Source: Streptomyces uncialis
GTDB taxonomy: Bacteria; Actinomycetota; Actinomycetes; Streptomycetales; Streptomycetaceae
Reading direction: 5' to 3'
DNA length: 64,000 nt
Assembly (NCBI RefSeq): GCF_001905345.1
Contig: NZ_LFBV01000006.1
Span: 1 to 64,000, forward strand
The notes below the pieces were generated by a model, which was given only the letters and a program-made list of their open reading frames with translations, was not told where the DNA came from and ran no database searches. How positions within the stretch are numbered: position 1 is the stretch's first letter; every line of letters begins with the position of its first letter. Below are positions 1 to 8,330 of the stretch, piece by piece. The position numbers were made by a program, and so were the translations under genes.

Positions 1-75
1 TTCCTTCGTACTCACCCCAGCCATTCGGCTCAGGCTTTCCTCCGGGCGCTTCCCTTCGGTGTTTCAAACTCTACC
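1..75 (-). other. rRNA operon leader (pre-16S), 16S gene off the left edge
   Basis: Read on the minus strand, this stretch carries the block GAAGGGAAGCGCCCGGAGGA followed by GGTGAGTACGAAGGAA. These are the characteristic leader words found just upstream of 16S rRNA in Streptomyces rrn operons, recognised from memory of rrn leaders. The leader runs leftward out of the window, so the mature 16S gene should begin a few hundred bases beyond position 1. No mature rRNA is inside the window. Confidence 0.8.
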
Positions 76-105
76 AGGTCTTTTTCCGCTCCCCGACCCG
101 CATCT
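68..105 (-). promoter_or_regulatory. Probable rRNA operon promoter (-10 element TAGAGT)
   Basis: On the minus strand the sequence GACCTGGTAGAGTTTGAAAC places a TAGAGT -10 hexamer at 73 to 68, a form known at Streptomyces rrn promoters, with transcription expected to start near 61. The -35 element is poor. Streptomyces rrn operons usually have several tandem promoters, so others may lie between 75 and 320. Confidence 0.5.
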
Positions 106-382
106 CGCAGACATGCGAAAGGGAATCCGAAGAAAGGGAATCGAACTCTCATAGAGACTGCCCTGACACAAGCGCCTGAAGAGGCGGTCGGCTGCGGGCA
201 GGAGTACGACTGTACAGGGGGCTTGACAGCAGGCGCAAATCAGCAGTGCACCGGCCTCCAGCTTCGCCAACCGGGAGCTCTCATGCGGAACCCGGACTTT
301 TCATGACTTACCCTGCTGAACAGTGCGCCGTTCCTGGACAGACAGTGACGGCCCGGTGATTCCCAGCCTGGGAGGCTTGCCC
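76..382. other. Divergent intergenic region between an rrn operon and crr
   Basis: This region separates the leftward rRNA operon from the rightward crr gene. It holds a plus-strand TTGACA at 223-228 without a matching -10 at 17-18 nt, and a plus-strand TACCCT at 309-314 that could serve crr but lacks a good -35. I see no convincing dre (DasR) site. The minus-strand T-arm-like GAGTTCGATTCCC near 137-149 does not fold into a tRNA. No protein gene is supported here. Confidence 0.5.
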
Positions 383-832
383 ATGACCAGCGTGACAGCC
401 CCTGTGTCCGGCCGTGCCATCGGACTGACCGAGGTGCCGGACCCCGTCTTCTCCGGCGCGATGGTGGGGCCGGGGACGGCGATCGATCCCGACCGTGTCC
501 CCGCCGAGGCGGTGTCCCCCGTCTCCGGTGTCGTCGTCTCCCTGCATCCGCACGCGTTCGTGGTGGTCGACGGCGACGGGCACGGTGTGCTCACCCATCT
601 CGGTATCGACACCGTGCAGCTCAACGGTCAGGGTTTCGAGCTGCTGGTGAACAAGGGGGACACCGTGCAGCGCGGGCAGGCCGTGATCCGCTGGGACCCC
701 GTAGCGGTCGAGGCCGCCGGGAAATCACCGATCTGTCCGGTGGTGGCGCTGGAGGCGACGGTGGACTCGCTGTCGGACATCACGGAGAGCGGGGACGTCA
801 AGGTGGGCGACGTGCTCTTCGACTGGCAGTAG
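383..832 (+). CDS. crr: PTS glucose/GlcNAc-type enzyme IIA (Crr)
   Basis: Enzyme IIA of the phosphoenolpyruvate sugar phosphotransferase system is a cytoplasmic protein that passes phosphate from HPr to the membrane IIBC permeases; in Streptomyces it serves GlcNAc uptake. The 149-aa product has the single EIIA-Glc fold with SPVSGVVVSLHPHAF, His57, and THLGIDTVQL, where His72 matches the phosphorylated His90 of the E. coli protein. The ATG at 383 is preceded by GGGAGG at 370-375; a longer in-frame start at 323 has no better ribosome site and would add residues not usual for the family. ptsI follows 75 nt downstream, giving the known crr-ptsI pair. Confidence 0.95.
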   Translation: MTSVTAPVSGRAIGLTEVPDPVFSGAMVGPGTAIDPDRVPAEAVSPVSGVVVSLHPHAFVVVDGDGHGVLTHLGIDTVQLNGQGFELLVNKGDTVQRGQAVIRWDPVAVEAAGKSPICPVVALEATVDSLSDITESGDVKVGDVLFDWQ

Positions 833-907
833 CACAGGGTGCCGTCAGGCCGACGGCAGGCAATCATCCCGGCGGGAGGGCCCGCCGCACCTATCGGAGA
901 CGGTGAG

Positions 908-2578
908 ATGGAGACAACGCTGCGAGGCGTCGGCGTGAGCCACGGTGTGGCGATCGGCGAGGTACGGCACATGGGGACGGCGGTCCTCGAACCGCCCGCG
1001 AAGCAGATCCCCGCCGAGGAGGCGGAGCGCGAGCAGGGGCGGGCCCGTCAGGCCGTGGAAGCGGTGGCCGCCGATCTGATCGCACGCGGCAACCTCGCCG
1101 GCGGGGAGGCCCAGGCGGTGCTCGAAGCACAGGCCCTCATGGCGCAGGACCCGGAGCTGATCGCCGATGTGGAACGGCGGATCGTGGTCGGCAGCAGCGC
1201 CGAACGCGCGGTGTACGACGCGTTCGCCTCGTACCGCGCGCTGCTCGCCGGGGCCGGTGAGTATCTGGCCGGGCGGGTCGCGGACCTGGACGATGTGCGC
1301 AACCGTATCGTCGCGCGGCTGCTGGGGGTGCCGATGCCGGGCGTGCCGGACAGCGACGAGCCGTATGTGCTCATCGCGCGGGATCTCGCACCGGCGGACA
1401 CCGCCCTGCTCGATCCGTCCCTGGTGCTCGGCTTCGTGACCGAGGAGGGCGGGCCGACCAGCCACAGCGCGATCCTGGCACGGGCGCTCGGGGTCCCCGC
1501 CGTGGTGGCGCTGCCCGGGGCGGGCGAGATCACCGAGGGCACCGTGGTCGCGGTGGACGGCAGCACGGGTGAGGTCTTCGTGGACCCCAGTGCCGAGAAG
1601 CGGGCCGTGATGGAGGCCACGGCGGCCGAGCGGCGGGCGGCGCTGTCGGCCTCCACCGGTCCGGGGGCCACGTCCGACGGTCACAAGGTGCCGCTGCTGG
1701 CCAATATCGGGGGTCCGGCGGATGTCCCGGCCGCGGTCGAGGCCGGTGCGGAAGGGGTGGGGCTGTTCCGTACGGAGTTCCTGTTCCTCGACGACAGCGC
1801 CGAGGCGCCGTCGCAGGAGAAGCAGATCGTGGCGTACCGGCAGGTGCTGGAGGCGTTTCCGGAGGGCCGGGTCGTCGTCCGGGTGCTGGACGCGGGGGCC
1901 GACAAGCCGCTGGCCTTCCTGACGCCGGCCGATGAGCCGAACCCCGCGCTGGGTGTGCGGGGGCTGCGGTCCTTGCTGGAGCATCCGGAGGTGCTGCGGA
2001 CCCAGCTGACCGCGCTGGCGAAGGCCGCGGAGGGGCTTCCGGTGTATCTGGAGGTGATGGCGCCGATGGTGGCGGACCGCGTCGATGCCAAGGCGTTCGC
2101 GGACGCGTGCCGTGCGGCGGGGCTGCGGGCGAAGTTCGGGGCGATGGTGGAGATCCCGTCGGCGGCCCTGCGGGCGCGTTCGATCCTTCAGGAGGTGGAG
2201 TTCCTTTCGCTGGGGACGAACGATCTGGCGCAGTACACCTTCGCGGCGGACCGCCAGGTGGGGGCGGTGGCCCGGTTGCAGGACCCCTGGCAGCCCGCGT
2301 TGCTCGACCTGGTCGCGCTGTCGGCCGAGGGGGCGAAGGCGGAGGGCAAGAGTTGCGGGGTGTGCGGTGAGGCGGCGTCCGATCCGTTGCTGGCGTGTGT
2401 GCTGACGGGGCTGGGGGTCACGTCCTTGTCGATGGGTGCGGCGTCGATCCCGTATGTGCGGGCGGCGCTGGCCACGTACACGCTGGCGCAGTGCGAGCGC
2501 GCGGCGTCGGCGGCCCGTGCCGCGGACACGGCCGAGGACGCGCGGAGCGCCGCGCGGGCGGTGTTGTCCGGCGAGTAG
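908..2578 (+). CDS. ptsI: PTS enzyme I (phosphoenolpyruvate-protein phosphotransferase)
   Basis: Enzyme I takes phosphate from phosphoenolpyruvate and gives it to HPr, the first step of all PTS sugar uptake. The 556-aa product has the usual length. The N-terminal HPr-binding and swivel domains carry GGPTSHSAILARALGVPAVV, where His186 is the phosphorylated residue. The C-terminal PEP-binding barrel carries EGVGLFRTEFLF and CGVCGEAASDPL, with the catalytic cysteine at about residue 486. The start at 908 follows GGAGA at 896-900; the upstream in-frame start at 839 is rejected because METTLRGVGVSHG is the family N-terminus. A strong hairpin follows the stop. Confidence 0.96.
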   Translation: METTLRGVGVSHGVAIGEVRHMGTAVLEPPAKQIPAEEAEREQGRARQAVEAVAADLIARGNLAGGEAQAVLEAQALMAQDPELIADVERRIVVGSSAERAVYDAFASYRALLAGAGEYLAGRVADLDDVRNRIVARLLGVPMPGVPDSDEPYVLIARDLAPADTALLDPSLVLGFVTEEGGPTSHSAILARALGVPAVVALPGAGEITEGTVVAVDGSTGEVFVDPSAEKRAVMEATAAERRAALSASTGPGATSDGHKVPLLANIGGPADVPAAVEAGAEGVGLFRTEFLFLDDSAEAPSQEKQIVAYRQVLEAFPEGRVVVRVLDAGADKPLAFLTPADEPNPALGVRGLRSLLEHPEVLRTQLTALAKAAEGLPVYLEVMAPMVADRVDAKAFADACRAAGLRAKFGAMVEIPSAALRARSILQEVEFLSLGTNDLAQYTFAADRQVGAVARLQDPWQPALLDLVALSAEGAKAEGKSCGVCGEAASDPLLACVLTGLGVTSLSMGAASIPYVRAALATYTLAQCERAASAARAADTAEDARSAARAVLSGE

Positions 2579-2597
2579 TCGTGCGGGAGCCGGGCCC

Positions 2598-2625
2598 GGG
2601 GCGCTCCGCCGCGGCGGGGCGCCCC
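2598..2625. terminator. Hairpin terminator between ptsI and the convergent gene
   Basis: GGGGCGC at 2598-2604 pairs with GCGCCCC at 2619-2625, and the stem continues inward through CCGCC/GGCGG with one GU pair, giving about 12 bp with a very small loop. It lies 20 nt after the ptsI stop and 40 nt before the stop of the convergent gene, so it can serve both strands. There is no U-tract, as is common in Streptomyces. Confidence 0.7.
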
Positions 2626-2664
2626 TTGGGCTGTCGTGCCTTGTCGGGGCGACGGCCCGGCCGG

Positions 2665-3564
2665 TCAGTGGTGGTGTTCGTCGGTGCCGGGGGCGATTCC
2701 GTCGATGTCGGGCGGGGCGCAGTAGTCGACGCCCGACTCGGGTGAGACGAGTTCGCCGGTGAGGGCGTCGGTGCAGTAGGCGTCGAAGACCTCGGCCGCG
2801 GTGAGGGGTGCGAGGCCGTCACCGCTGAGGCGCCAGCCGTGCACCCGGTCGTCCTGGTCGAGGGTGGTGGTGCGCATGACGAGGCCGCCGGGGCTGCCGG
2901 CCGCGAGCCCGGCGGCGAGGACCGTGGCGAGTTCGACGGCCTCGGTCTCGTCGATCTCGGTGATGCCGGTTTCGTCGCTGTGGGCGGTGAGGGTGCCGAG
3001 GAGGGGTTCGGCGGGGGTGTCGACGCTGCACACCAGGTGGTGGGAGCCGGGGCGGGCGGCGCGCAGGATGCGCAGTAGCAGGTCGGACGCGCGGACGAAG
3101 GAGGCCCGGCCGATGTCCTCGCCGCAGGAGGCGCACTCCCCCGCCCGGGCGAGCACATGGGTGGCGTACTCCCAGGTGGCCTGGCGGGCGGCCTCGTCGA
3201 CGAGGTCGGGGAGCAGTTCGGCGAGGGGCTGTCCCTCGTAGGGGACGGTGGGGCCGGTGGCGGCGAGTTCGGCGGTGAAGCGGGTGCGGGAGGCGCGGGC
3301 GTCGGGTTCGATCCCGTGGCGGGTGCAGTAGGCGGCGTACTGGTCGGGGTCGAAGAGGGTGAGGGTGGTGTGCCGGCCCTGGTCGGTGCGGGTGCGCAGG
3401 ACGGCTTCGATCTGGTCGAGGTAGGTGTCGTGGTCGTCGAAGGTGAAGGTGCGGTAGCGGCGCATGGCCGTGAAGTCCGCTTCGTCGGCGAGCAGGCCGA
3501 TGGTGCCCGCGATCTCGTGGTGGAGCTGGTCGCGGACGGTCCGGTGGTGCTGGGTGTGCGTCAT
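2665..3564 (-). CDS. Hypothetical protein, CxxC-containing
   Basis: This is a 299-aa soluble protein I do not recognise. It is acidic, without a signal peptide or membrane segment. Visible features are a His-rich start (MTHTQHHRTV), one CxxC knuckle (CASCGEDI, Cys144 and Cys147) and a His-rich tail (GTDEHHH), which could bind metal, but no second Cys pair completes a zinc ribbon. The ATG at 3564 has the site GGGGGAAC just upstream; the longer in-frame start at 3597 has none. It lies downstream of the acetoacetyl-CoA synthetase gene on the same strand, with a hairpin between, so co-transcription is doubtful. It looks like a streptomycete-specific conserved protein. Confidence 0.8.
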   Translation of the reverse strand: MTHTQHHRTVRDQLHHEIAGTIGLLADEADFTAMRRYRTFTFDDHDTYLDQIEAVLRTRTDQGRHTTLTLFDPDQYAAYCTRHGIEPDARASRTRFTAELAATGPTVPYEGQPLAELLPDLVDEAARQATWEYATHVLARAGECASCGEDIGRASFVRASDLLLRILRAARPGSHHLVCSVDTPAEPLLGTLTAHSDETGITEIDETEAVELATVLAAGLAAGSPGGLVMRTTTLDQDDRVHGWRLSGDGLAPLTAAEVFDAYCTDALTGELVSPESGVDYCAPPDIDGIAPGTDEHHH

Positions 3565-3668
3565 CGTTCCCCCTGGTGCACAGTCATCGATGCTCACTCA
3601 CCGTAACCGGGGGCACTGACAACGGGGCCCGGGGACGGGCGCCGGGGGGTGCGGTCGGCGGGGCGGCC

Positions 3669-3698
3669 GGAGCTCCGGGCCGGGTGGTCCGGAGCTCC
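3669..3698 (-). terminator. Hairpin after the acetoacetyl-CoA synthetase gene
   Basis: GGAGCTCCGG at 3669-3678 pairs perfectly with CCGGAGCTCC at 3689-3698 around a 10-nt loop. It sits 14 nt beyond the acsA stop codon on the minus strand. Confidence 0.6.
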
Positions 3699-3711
3699 CG
3701 GGCCGGTGGGG

Positions 3712-5688
3712 TCAGGTCCGTCGGCGGGCGAGGTCGACGTAGAACTGGAGGAGTTCGATCCGGTCGACGGAGCCGGGGTTGACCGCTTTGTCGAGCGGGG
3801 TGCCCTGGAGGAGTCGTTTGACGGGGACCTCCAGTCGTTTGCCGGTCAGGGTGTGGGGCACGGCGGGTACGTCGATGATCTCGTCGGGGACATGGCGGGG
3901 TGAGAGGTTCTCGCGGATGGTCCGCCGGATGCGGGTGCGCAGCTCGTCGTCGAGGGTGGCGCCGGGGGCGAGGTGGACGAAGAGGGGCATCCAGTACCCG
4001 CCGTCGGGCTGTTCGACGCCGAGGACGAGGGATTCGCGGATCTCGGGGAGGCGTTCGACGGCCTCGTAGATGTCGGCGGAGCCCATCCGGACGCCCTGGC
4101 GGTTCAGGGTGGAGTCGGAGCGGCCGTGGATGACGACGGAGCCGTGGGAGGTGACGGTGATCCAGTCGCCGTGCCGCCAGATCCCCGGGTAGGTGTCGAA
4201 GTAGCTGTCGTGGTAGCGGTGGCCGTCGGGGTCGTTCCAGAAGCGGGTGGGCATGGAGGGCATGGGCTGGGTGACGACGAGTTCGCCGACCTCGCCGGTG
4301 AGGGGTGCGCCCTGGGGGTCCCAGGCCTGGAGGTCGGTGCCGAGGCAGGCGGCCTGGAGTTCCCCGATGTGGACCGGCAGGGTGCGGACGGCGCCGGCGA
4401 AGCAGGAGCAGACGTCCGTGCCGCCGCTCACGGAGGCGATCCACAGGCCGCCGGGGCGGTCGGTGAACTGGTCGCGCAGCCAGCGGAATCCGTCGGGGGG
4501 CAGGGGGGAGCCGGTGGTGGCGACGCAGTGGACCCGGCTGAGGTCGAAGTCGCGGGCGGGGTGGATGTCCGCCTTGTGGCAGGCCATGACGTAGGCGGCG
4601 GAGGTGCCGAAGAGGGTGGCTCCGGTGCGTTCGGCCACCCGCCACTGGGCGCCGGTGTCGGGGTACCCGGGGCTGCCGTCGTAGAGGACGATCGTGGTGC
4701 CGGTGAGCAGGCCGGAGACGAGGAAGTTCCACATCATCCAGCCGGTGGACGTGTACCAGAAGAAGCGGTCCTCGGGGCCCAGGTCGCAGTGGAGCGCGAG
4801 CTGTTTGCAGTGTTCCAGGAGGATGCCGCCCTGGGGCTGGACGATCGCCTTGGGCAGTCCTGTGGTGCCGGAGGAGTAGAGCACCCACAGGGGGTGGCCG
4901 AAGGGGACCTGCTCGAAGACCGGCTCGGTGTCGCCGGCGGTGAGCGCGGACCATTCCAGGGTGCCCTCGGGGGCGGGGGTGCCGAGGAGGGGGACGTGGA
5001 CCACGGCGCGCACGGTGGGCAGGGCGGCGCGGAGTTCGGCGACGGTGCCGGTGCGGTCGTGCTCCTTGCCTCCGTAGCGGTAGCCGTCGACGGTGAACAG
5101 GACGACGGGTTCGACCTGCTGGAAGCGGTCGAGGACGCCGCGTGCGCCGAAGTCCGGGGCGCAGGAGGTCCAGACGGCGCCGACGGCGGCGGTGGCGAGG
5201 AAGGCGACGACGGCCTCGGGGATGTTGGGCAGGTAGCCGCTGACGCGGTCGCCGGGGCGGACGCCGAGGTCACGGAGCGCGGCGGCGAGGGAGCCGACCT
5301 GGCGGCGCAGTTCGGCCCAGGTGACGGGGGTGGGGTCGTGGGTCTCGTCGACGTGGAGCAGTGCCGGTTCGCCGGGTCGGTCGGCGGCGGCGCGCAGGGC
5401 GTGTTCGGCGTAGTTGAGGGTGGCGCCGGGGAACCATTCGGCGCCGGGCATGTGGCGGTCGCCGAGCACGCGCGCGTAGGGCGTCGAGAAGCGGATGTCG
5501 AACCACTCGGCGACGGCCTGCCAGAACGTGTCGAGTTCGTCGACGGACCACTGGTGCAGGGCCGGGTAGCCGCCGTCCCGTGGGGCGCCGTGGTGTTCGG
5601 CGGCCCAGGTCTGGAAGCGGGTCACGCGCGCGTGGTCGATGGTGTGCTGGTCGGGTCGCCAGAGCGGCTCGGGGTTCGCTGAGGACAT
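3712..5688 (-). CDS. Acetoacetyl-CoA synthetase (acetoacetate-CoA ligase)
   Basis: This ANL-superfamily adenylating enzyme activates acetoacetate with ATP and CoA to give acetoacetyl-CoA, feeding ketone-body and polyhydroxybutyrate-linked carbon into thioester pools. The 658-aa length matches the family. The N-terminus MSSANPEPLWRP is typical. The P-loop-like A3 motif is YSSGTTGLPKAI at about residues 271-282. The acetoacetyl-CoA-synthetase-specific blocks TSTGWMMWNFLVSGLL and SGGTDVCSCF separate it from acetyl-CoA synthetase, and TLTGKRLEVPVKRLL near the C-terminus holds the catalytic lysine. The ATG at 5688 is chosen because the extra N-terminal residues from 5796 are low-complexity. It is divergent from the GH31 gene. 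Confidence 0.9.
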   Translation of the reverse strand: MSSANPEPLWRPDQHTIDHARVTRFQTWAAEHHGAPRDGGYPALHQWSVDELDTFWQAVAEWFDIRFSTPYARVLGDRHMPGAEWFPGATLNYAEHALRAAADRPGEPALLHVDETHDPTPVTWAELRRQVGSLAAALRDLGVRPGDRVSGYLPNIPEAVVAFLATAAVGAVWTSCAPDFGARGVLDRFQQVEPVVLFTVDGYRYGGKEHDRTGTVAELRAALPTVRAVVHVPLLGTPAPEGTLEWSALTAGDTEPVFEQVPFGHPLWVLYSSGTTGLPKAIVQPQGGILLEHCKQLALHCDLGPEDRFFWYTSTGWMMWNFLVSGLLTGTTIVLYDGSPGYPDTGAQWRVAERTGATLFGTSAAYVMACHKADIHPARDFDLSRVHCVATTGSPLPPDGFRWLRDQFTDRPGGLWIASVSGGTDVCSCFAGAVRTLPVHIGELQAACLGTDLQAWDPQGAPLTGEVGELVVTQPMPSMPTRFWNDPDGHRYHDSYFDTYPGIWRHGDWITVTSHGSVVIHGRSDSTLNRQGVRMGSADIYEAVERLPEIRESLVLGVEQPDGGYWMPLFVHLAPGATLDDELRTRIRRTIRENLSPRHVPDEIIDVPAVPHTLTGKRLEVPVKRLLQGTPLDKAVNPGSVDRIELLQFYVDLARRRT

Positions 5689-5906
5689 GGAGGGTGCTCC
5701 CCTGGTGGGTGCGTCGTGGGCGTCTTCGACGCACGGGGGGGGTGCTGCGCGCGTCGGCGGCTGAGGGGGACGATGCCATGTGATCGACTCCGGCACCAGG
5801 GTCGTGCGGTCGGGTGTGGCCGGGTCGTGGGGAACTGCCGGTGCCGGGGGTGAACGACAGTTGAACGCGGCGCGTGGCCCGGGGCGGCGGTGGCAGGCTG
5901 ATCGGT
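5689..5906. other. Divergent intergenic region, acetoacetyl-CoA synthetase / GH31
   Basis: This 218-bp region must hold both promoters. I see TTGAAC at 5861-5866 on the plus strand and CAGGCT at 5894-5899, seven bases before the GH31 ATG, which would fit a leaderless transcript, but the spacing between the two is too long for one promoter. No clear operator palindrome is visible. Confidence 0.35.
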
Positions 5907-8258
5907 ATGGATGGTCGTGACCTGTGGCGTTCGGTGAAGACGGTCGGTTCGGTGGGTCCGGCGCGGGGGTTGCGGGCGCTGCGGGCGGCGCTGCGCAGGC
6001 AGCGGACGGACGCGGTGGGGCTGACGGTCCGGGGGGCCGAGCGGGCCCGGGTGCCGGGTGGGGTGACGGGGGTCGAGTCGGGGCCGGGCGGTGGGGTGAT
6101 CCGGTTCGCGCGGTCGGATCTGCGCATCCTGGTGACGACGACGGGGGCGGTGTTCTGGGGGTGGGACGGGGTGGGGCCGCAGCCGTCGTACGCGCTGTCG
6201 GGGGCGGCTCCGGAGGCCGATCCCCGGGCGATGCTGGAGCCGGACAAGGACGGTGGCTGGCGGGTCGTGTCGGAGCGGGTCACGCTCGCGGTGTCGCGGA
6301 GCGGCGCGGTCGAGGTGCGTACCCCGGGCGGGGTGGTGCTGCGGCGGGATCTGCCGCCGCGCTGGTGGGAGCCGGTGGCGGGTGAGGGCGGGGCGCGGTG
6401 GGTGCAGCGGTCGGAGGTGGCCGCGGACGCGCGGTTCTTCGGGCTCGGGGGGCGGGCCGGCGGGCCGCGGCTGAGGGGTGGTGTGTACCGGCTGTGGAAC
6501 AGCGATCCGGGGGGTTCGTCCGGTCCGGGTGGCGATCCGCCGCATCTGACGATGCCGGTGCAGTGGGTGGTGGCCGACGCGGGTACCCATCTCGTCTTCC
6601 ATGACACGACATGGGACGGGACCGTGCGTCTGCGGGAGGGCGAGGAGGGCGCGGGGTCGGGGCACGACCGGGCGGGGGCGTCGGAGCTGCGGGCCGACGG
6701 GGGGCCGCTGCGGTGCTGGGTGGTGGTGGGGTCCCCCGCGCGCGTGCTGCACGCGTGGGTGTCGTTGACGGGTGCTCCGGCGGTGCCTCCGTCGTGGGCG
6801 CTGGGGCATCATCACGCGACTCCGGGGTCCGGCGGCGCCGAGGAGGTGCGGCGGGTGGTGGCGGGGTACCGGAGCCGGGGGCTTCCGCTGGACGCGGTGC
6901 ATCTCGGCGTCGACCATCTGGACGGGCGTCGGGTCTTCACGGTGGACGAGGCGCGGTTCCCCGATGTGGAGGGGCTGGCGCGGGATCTGGCGGACGACGG
7001 GGTGCGGCTGGTGTCGATCGTCGATCCGGCGGTGAAGGCGGAGCCCGGGAACGCGGTCCATGAGTCGGGGCGGGCGGCGGACGTGTTCGTGCGGGACGGT
7101 GCGGGGCGTGCGGTGACGGGCACGGGGTGGGCGGGCGAGTCGGTGTACCCGGACTTCACGGACGCGCGGGTGCGCGCGTGGTGGGGCGGGTGGTATGGGG
7201 AACGGCCGGCCCGGGGGTTCGCGGGGTTCTGGCACGACAGGAACGAGCCGGTCGCGTTCGTGGCGTTCGGGGAGGCGACGCTGCCGCGTTCGGCGCGGCA
7301 CGCGCTGGAGGGCCGTGGCGGTGACCACCGGGAGGCCCACAACGTGTACGCGTTGGGCATGGCGCGGGCGGGGTACGAGGGGCTGCTGCGGTCGCGGCCG
7401 GGCGAGCGGCCGTTCCTGTTCTCGCGGTCGGGGTGGGCGGGGCTCCAGCGCTACGGGGGGACCTGGTCGGGGGATGTGGCGACGGGGTGGGCGGGGCTGC
7501 GGGCGTCCCTGTCGCTGGTGATCGGGACGGGGTTGTGCGGGGTGCCGTACTCGGGTCCCGATGTGGGCGGGTCGACGGGTGATCCGTCGCCGGAGCTGTA
7601 TCTGCGGTGGCTCCAGCTGGGTGCGTACATGCCGTTGTTCCGGACGCGTTCGGCGTCGTGGGCGGGCCGCCGGGAGCCGTGGGAGTTCGGGCCCCAGGTG
7701 CTGGAGCACGCGCGGGAGGCGTTGCTGGAGCGGCGGCGGCTGTCGCCGTACTTCGTGACGCTGGCGCGGCTGGCGTCACGTACGGGGGCGCCCTATGTGC
7801 GTCCCTTGTGGTGGGGTGCTCCGGAGGACCGGGCGGCGCGGGAGTGCGAGGACGCGTTCCTGCTGGGTGACGCGTTGCTGGTGGCGCCGGTGCTGGAGCC
7901 GGGTGCCGACCGGCGGGCGGTGCGGCTGCCGAAGGGGCTCTGGTACGACGCGGTCACCGGTGCGGGGTTCTCGGGGCCGGGGCAGGCCCTGGTGGACGCG
8001 CCGTTGTCCCGGGTGCCGGTGCTGGTGCGTGCGGGGGCCGTGCTGCCGGTCCGGGGCGCGGACGGGGGGTTGGAGCTGGAGGTGTGGCCTCCCGCGCGCG
8101 GGCGCGCTGGAGGGGGGCTCGTGGTGGCCGACCCGGGTGACGGCTGGGACGTGCCGGAGGTGCAGCGGTTCACCACCCGGGTGCGGGACAGCCGGGTGGT
8201 GGTGGAGCGGGAGGGCGGTGGGCCGGTGGGGTACCCGGTGCGGCTGCGTGAGGTGTGA
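5907..8258 (+). CDS. Glycoside hydrolase family 31 (alpha-glucosidase/alpha-xylosidase type)
   Basis: A 783-aa cytoplasmic glycosidase of family GH31, which cleaves alpha-linked glucosides or xylosides from non-reducing ends. The catalytic nucleophile motif GFWHDRNEP carries Asp444 and the acid/base motif TWSGDVATGW carries Asp523. GVPYSGPDVGG and LQLGAYMPLFRTRS are also family blocks. There is no signal peptide, so the substrate is probably an imported oligosaccharide; the sequence alone does not separate glucosidase from xylosidase. The start at 5907 gives MDGRDLWRSVKTV; the longer start at 5874 adds a poor glycine-rich stretch. A terminator follows the stop. Confidence 0.88.
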   Translation: MDGRDLWRSVKTVGSVGPARGLRALRAALRRQRTDAVGLTVRGAERARVPGGVTGVESGPGGGVIRFARSDLRILVTTTGAVFWGWDGVGPQPSYALSGAAPEADPRAMLEPDKDGGWRVVSERVTLAVSRSGAVEVRTPGGVVLRRDLPPRWWEPVAGEGGARWVQRSEVAADARFFGLGGRAGGPRLRGGVYRLWNSDPGGSSGPGGDPPHLTMPVQWVVADAGTHLVFHDTTWDGTVRLREGEEGAGSGHDRAGASELRADGGPLRCWVVVGSPARVLHAWVSLTGAPAVPPSWALGHHHATPGSGGAEEVRRVVAGYRSRGLPLDAVHLGVDHLDGRRVFTVDEARFPDVEGLARDLADDGVRLVSIVDPAVKAEPGNAVHESGRAADVFVRDGAGRAVTGTGWAGESVYPDFTDARVRAWWGGWYGERPARGFAGFWHDRNEPVAFVAFGEATLPRSARHALEGRGGDHREAHNVYALGMARAGYEGLLRSRPGERPFLFSRSGWAGLQRYGGTWSGDVATGWAGLRASLSLVIGTGLCGVPYSGPDVGGSTGDPSPELYLRWLQLGAYMPLFRTRSASWAGRREPWEFGPQVLEHAREALLERRRLSPYFVTLARLASRTGAPYVRPLWWGAPEDRAARECEDAFLLGDALLVAPVLEPGADRRAVRLPKGLWYDAVTGAGFSGPGQALVDAPLSRVPVLVRAGAVLPVRGADGGLELEVWPPARGRAGGGLVVADPGDGWDVPEVQRFTTRVRDSRVVVEREGGGPVGYPVRLREV

Positions 8259-8288
8259 CGCGGGGCCGGGGCGGGTCGCCGTGCCGGT

Positions 8289-8312
8289 GGCCCGGACGCC
8301 GTCGTCCGGGCC
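8289..8312. terminator. Bidirectional terminator between GH31 and NUDIX genes
   Basis: GGCCCGGACG at 8289-8298 pairs perfectly with CGTCCGGGCC at 8303-8312 across a 4-nt loop. It lies between the two convergent stop codons. Confidence 0.75.
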
Positions 8313-8330
8313 GGTGGGTGCGGCCGGGGG

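Noticed and set aside
110..200. Minus-strand tRNA-like T-arm (GAGTTCGATTCCC)
   Set aside because: The flanking bases do not form a 5-bp T-stem, and no anticodon stem, D-arm or acceptor stem can be built around it.
223..228. TTGACA as a crr promoter
   Set aside because: No TANNNT-type -10 occurs 16-19 bp downstream on the plus strand.
323..382. Longer start for crr
   Set aside because: The ATG at 383 has a clear ribosome site at the right distance and gives the family-standard length of 149 residues.
3973..5682. Long plus-strand frame of 569 codons opposite the acetoacetyl-CoA synthetase gene
   Set aside because: Its Gly/Val/Asp-rich composition is the antisense shadow of a high-GC gene; the minus strand has clear ANL motifs.
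5622..7709. Minus-strand frame of 695 codons opposite the GH31 gene
   Set aside because: Arginine/proline/histidine-rich shadow; GH31 catalytic motifs are on the plus strand.
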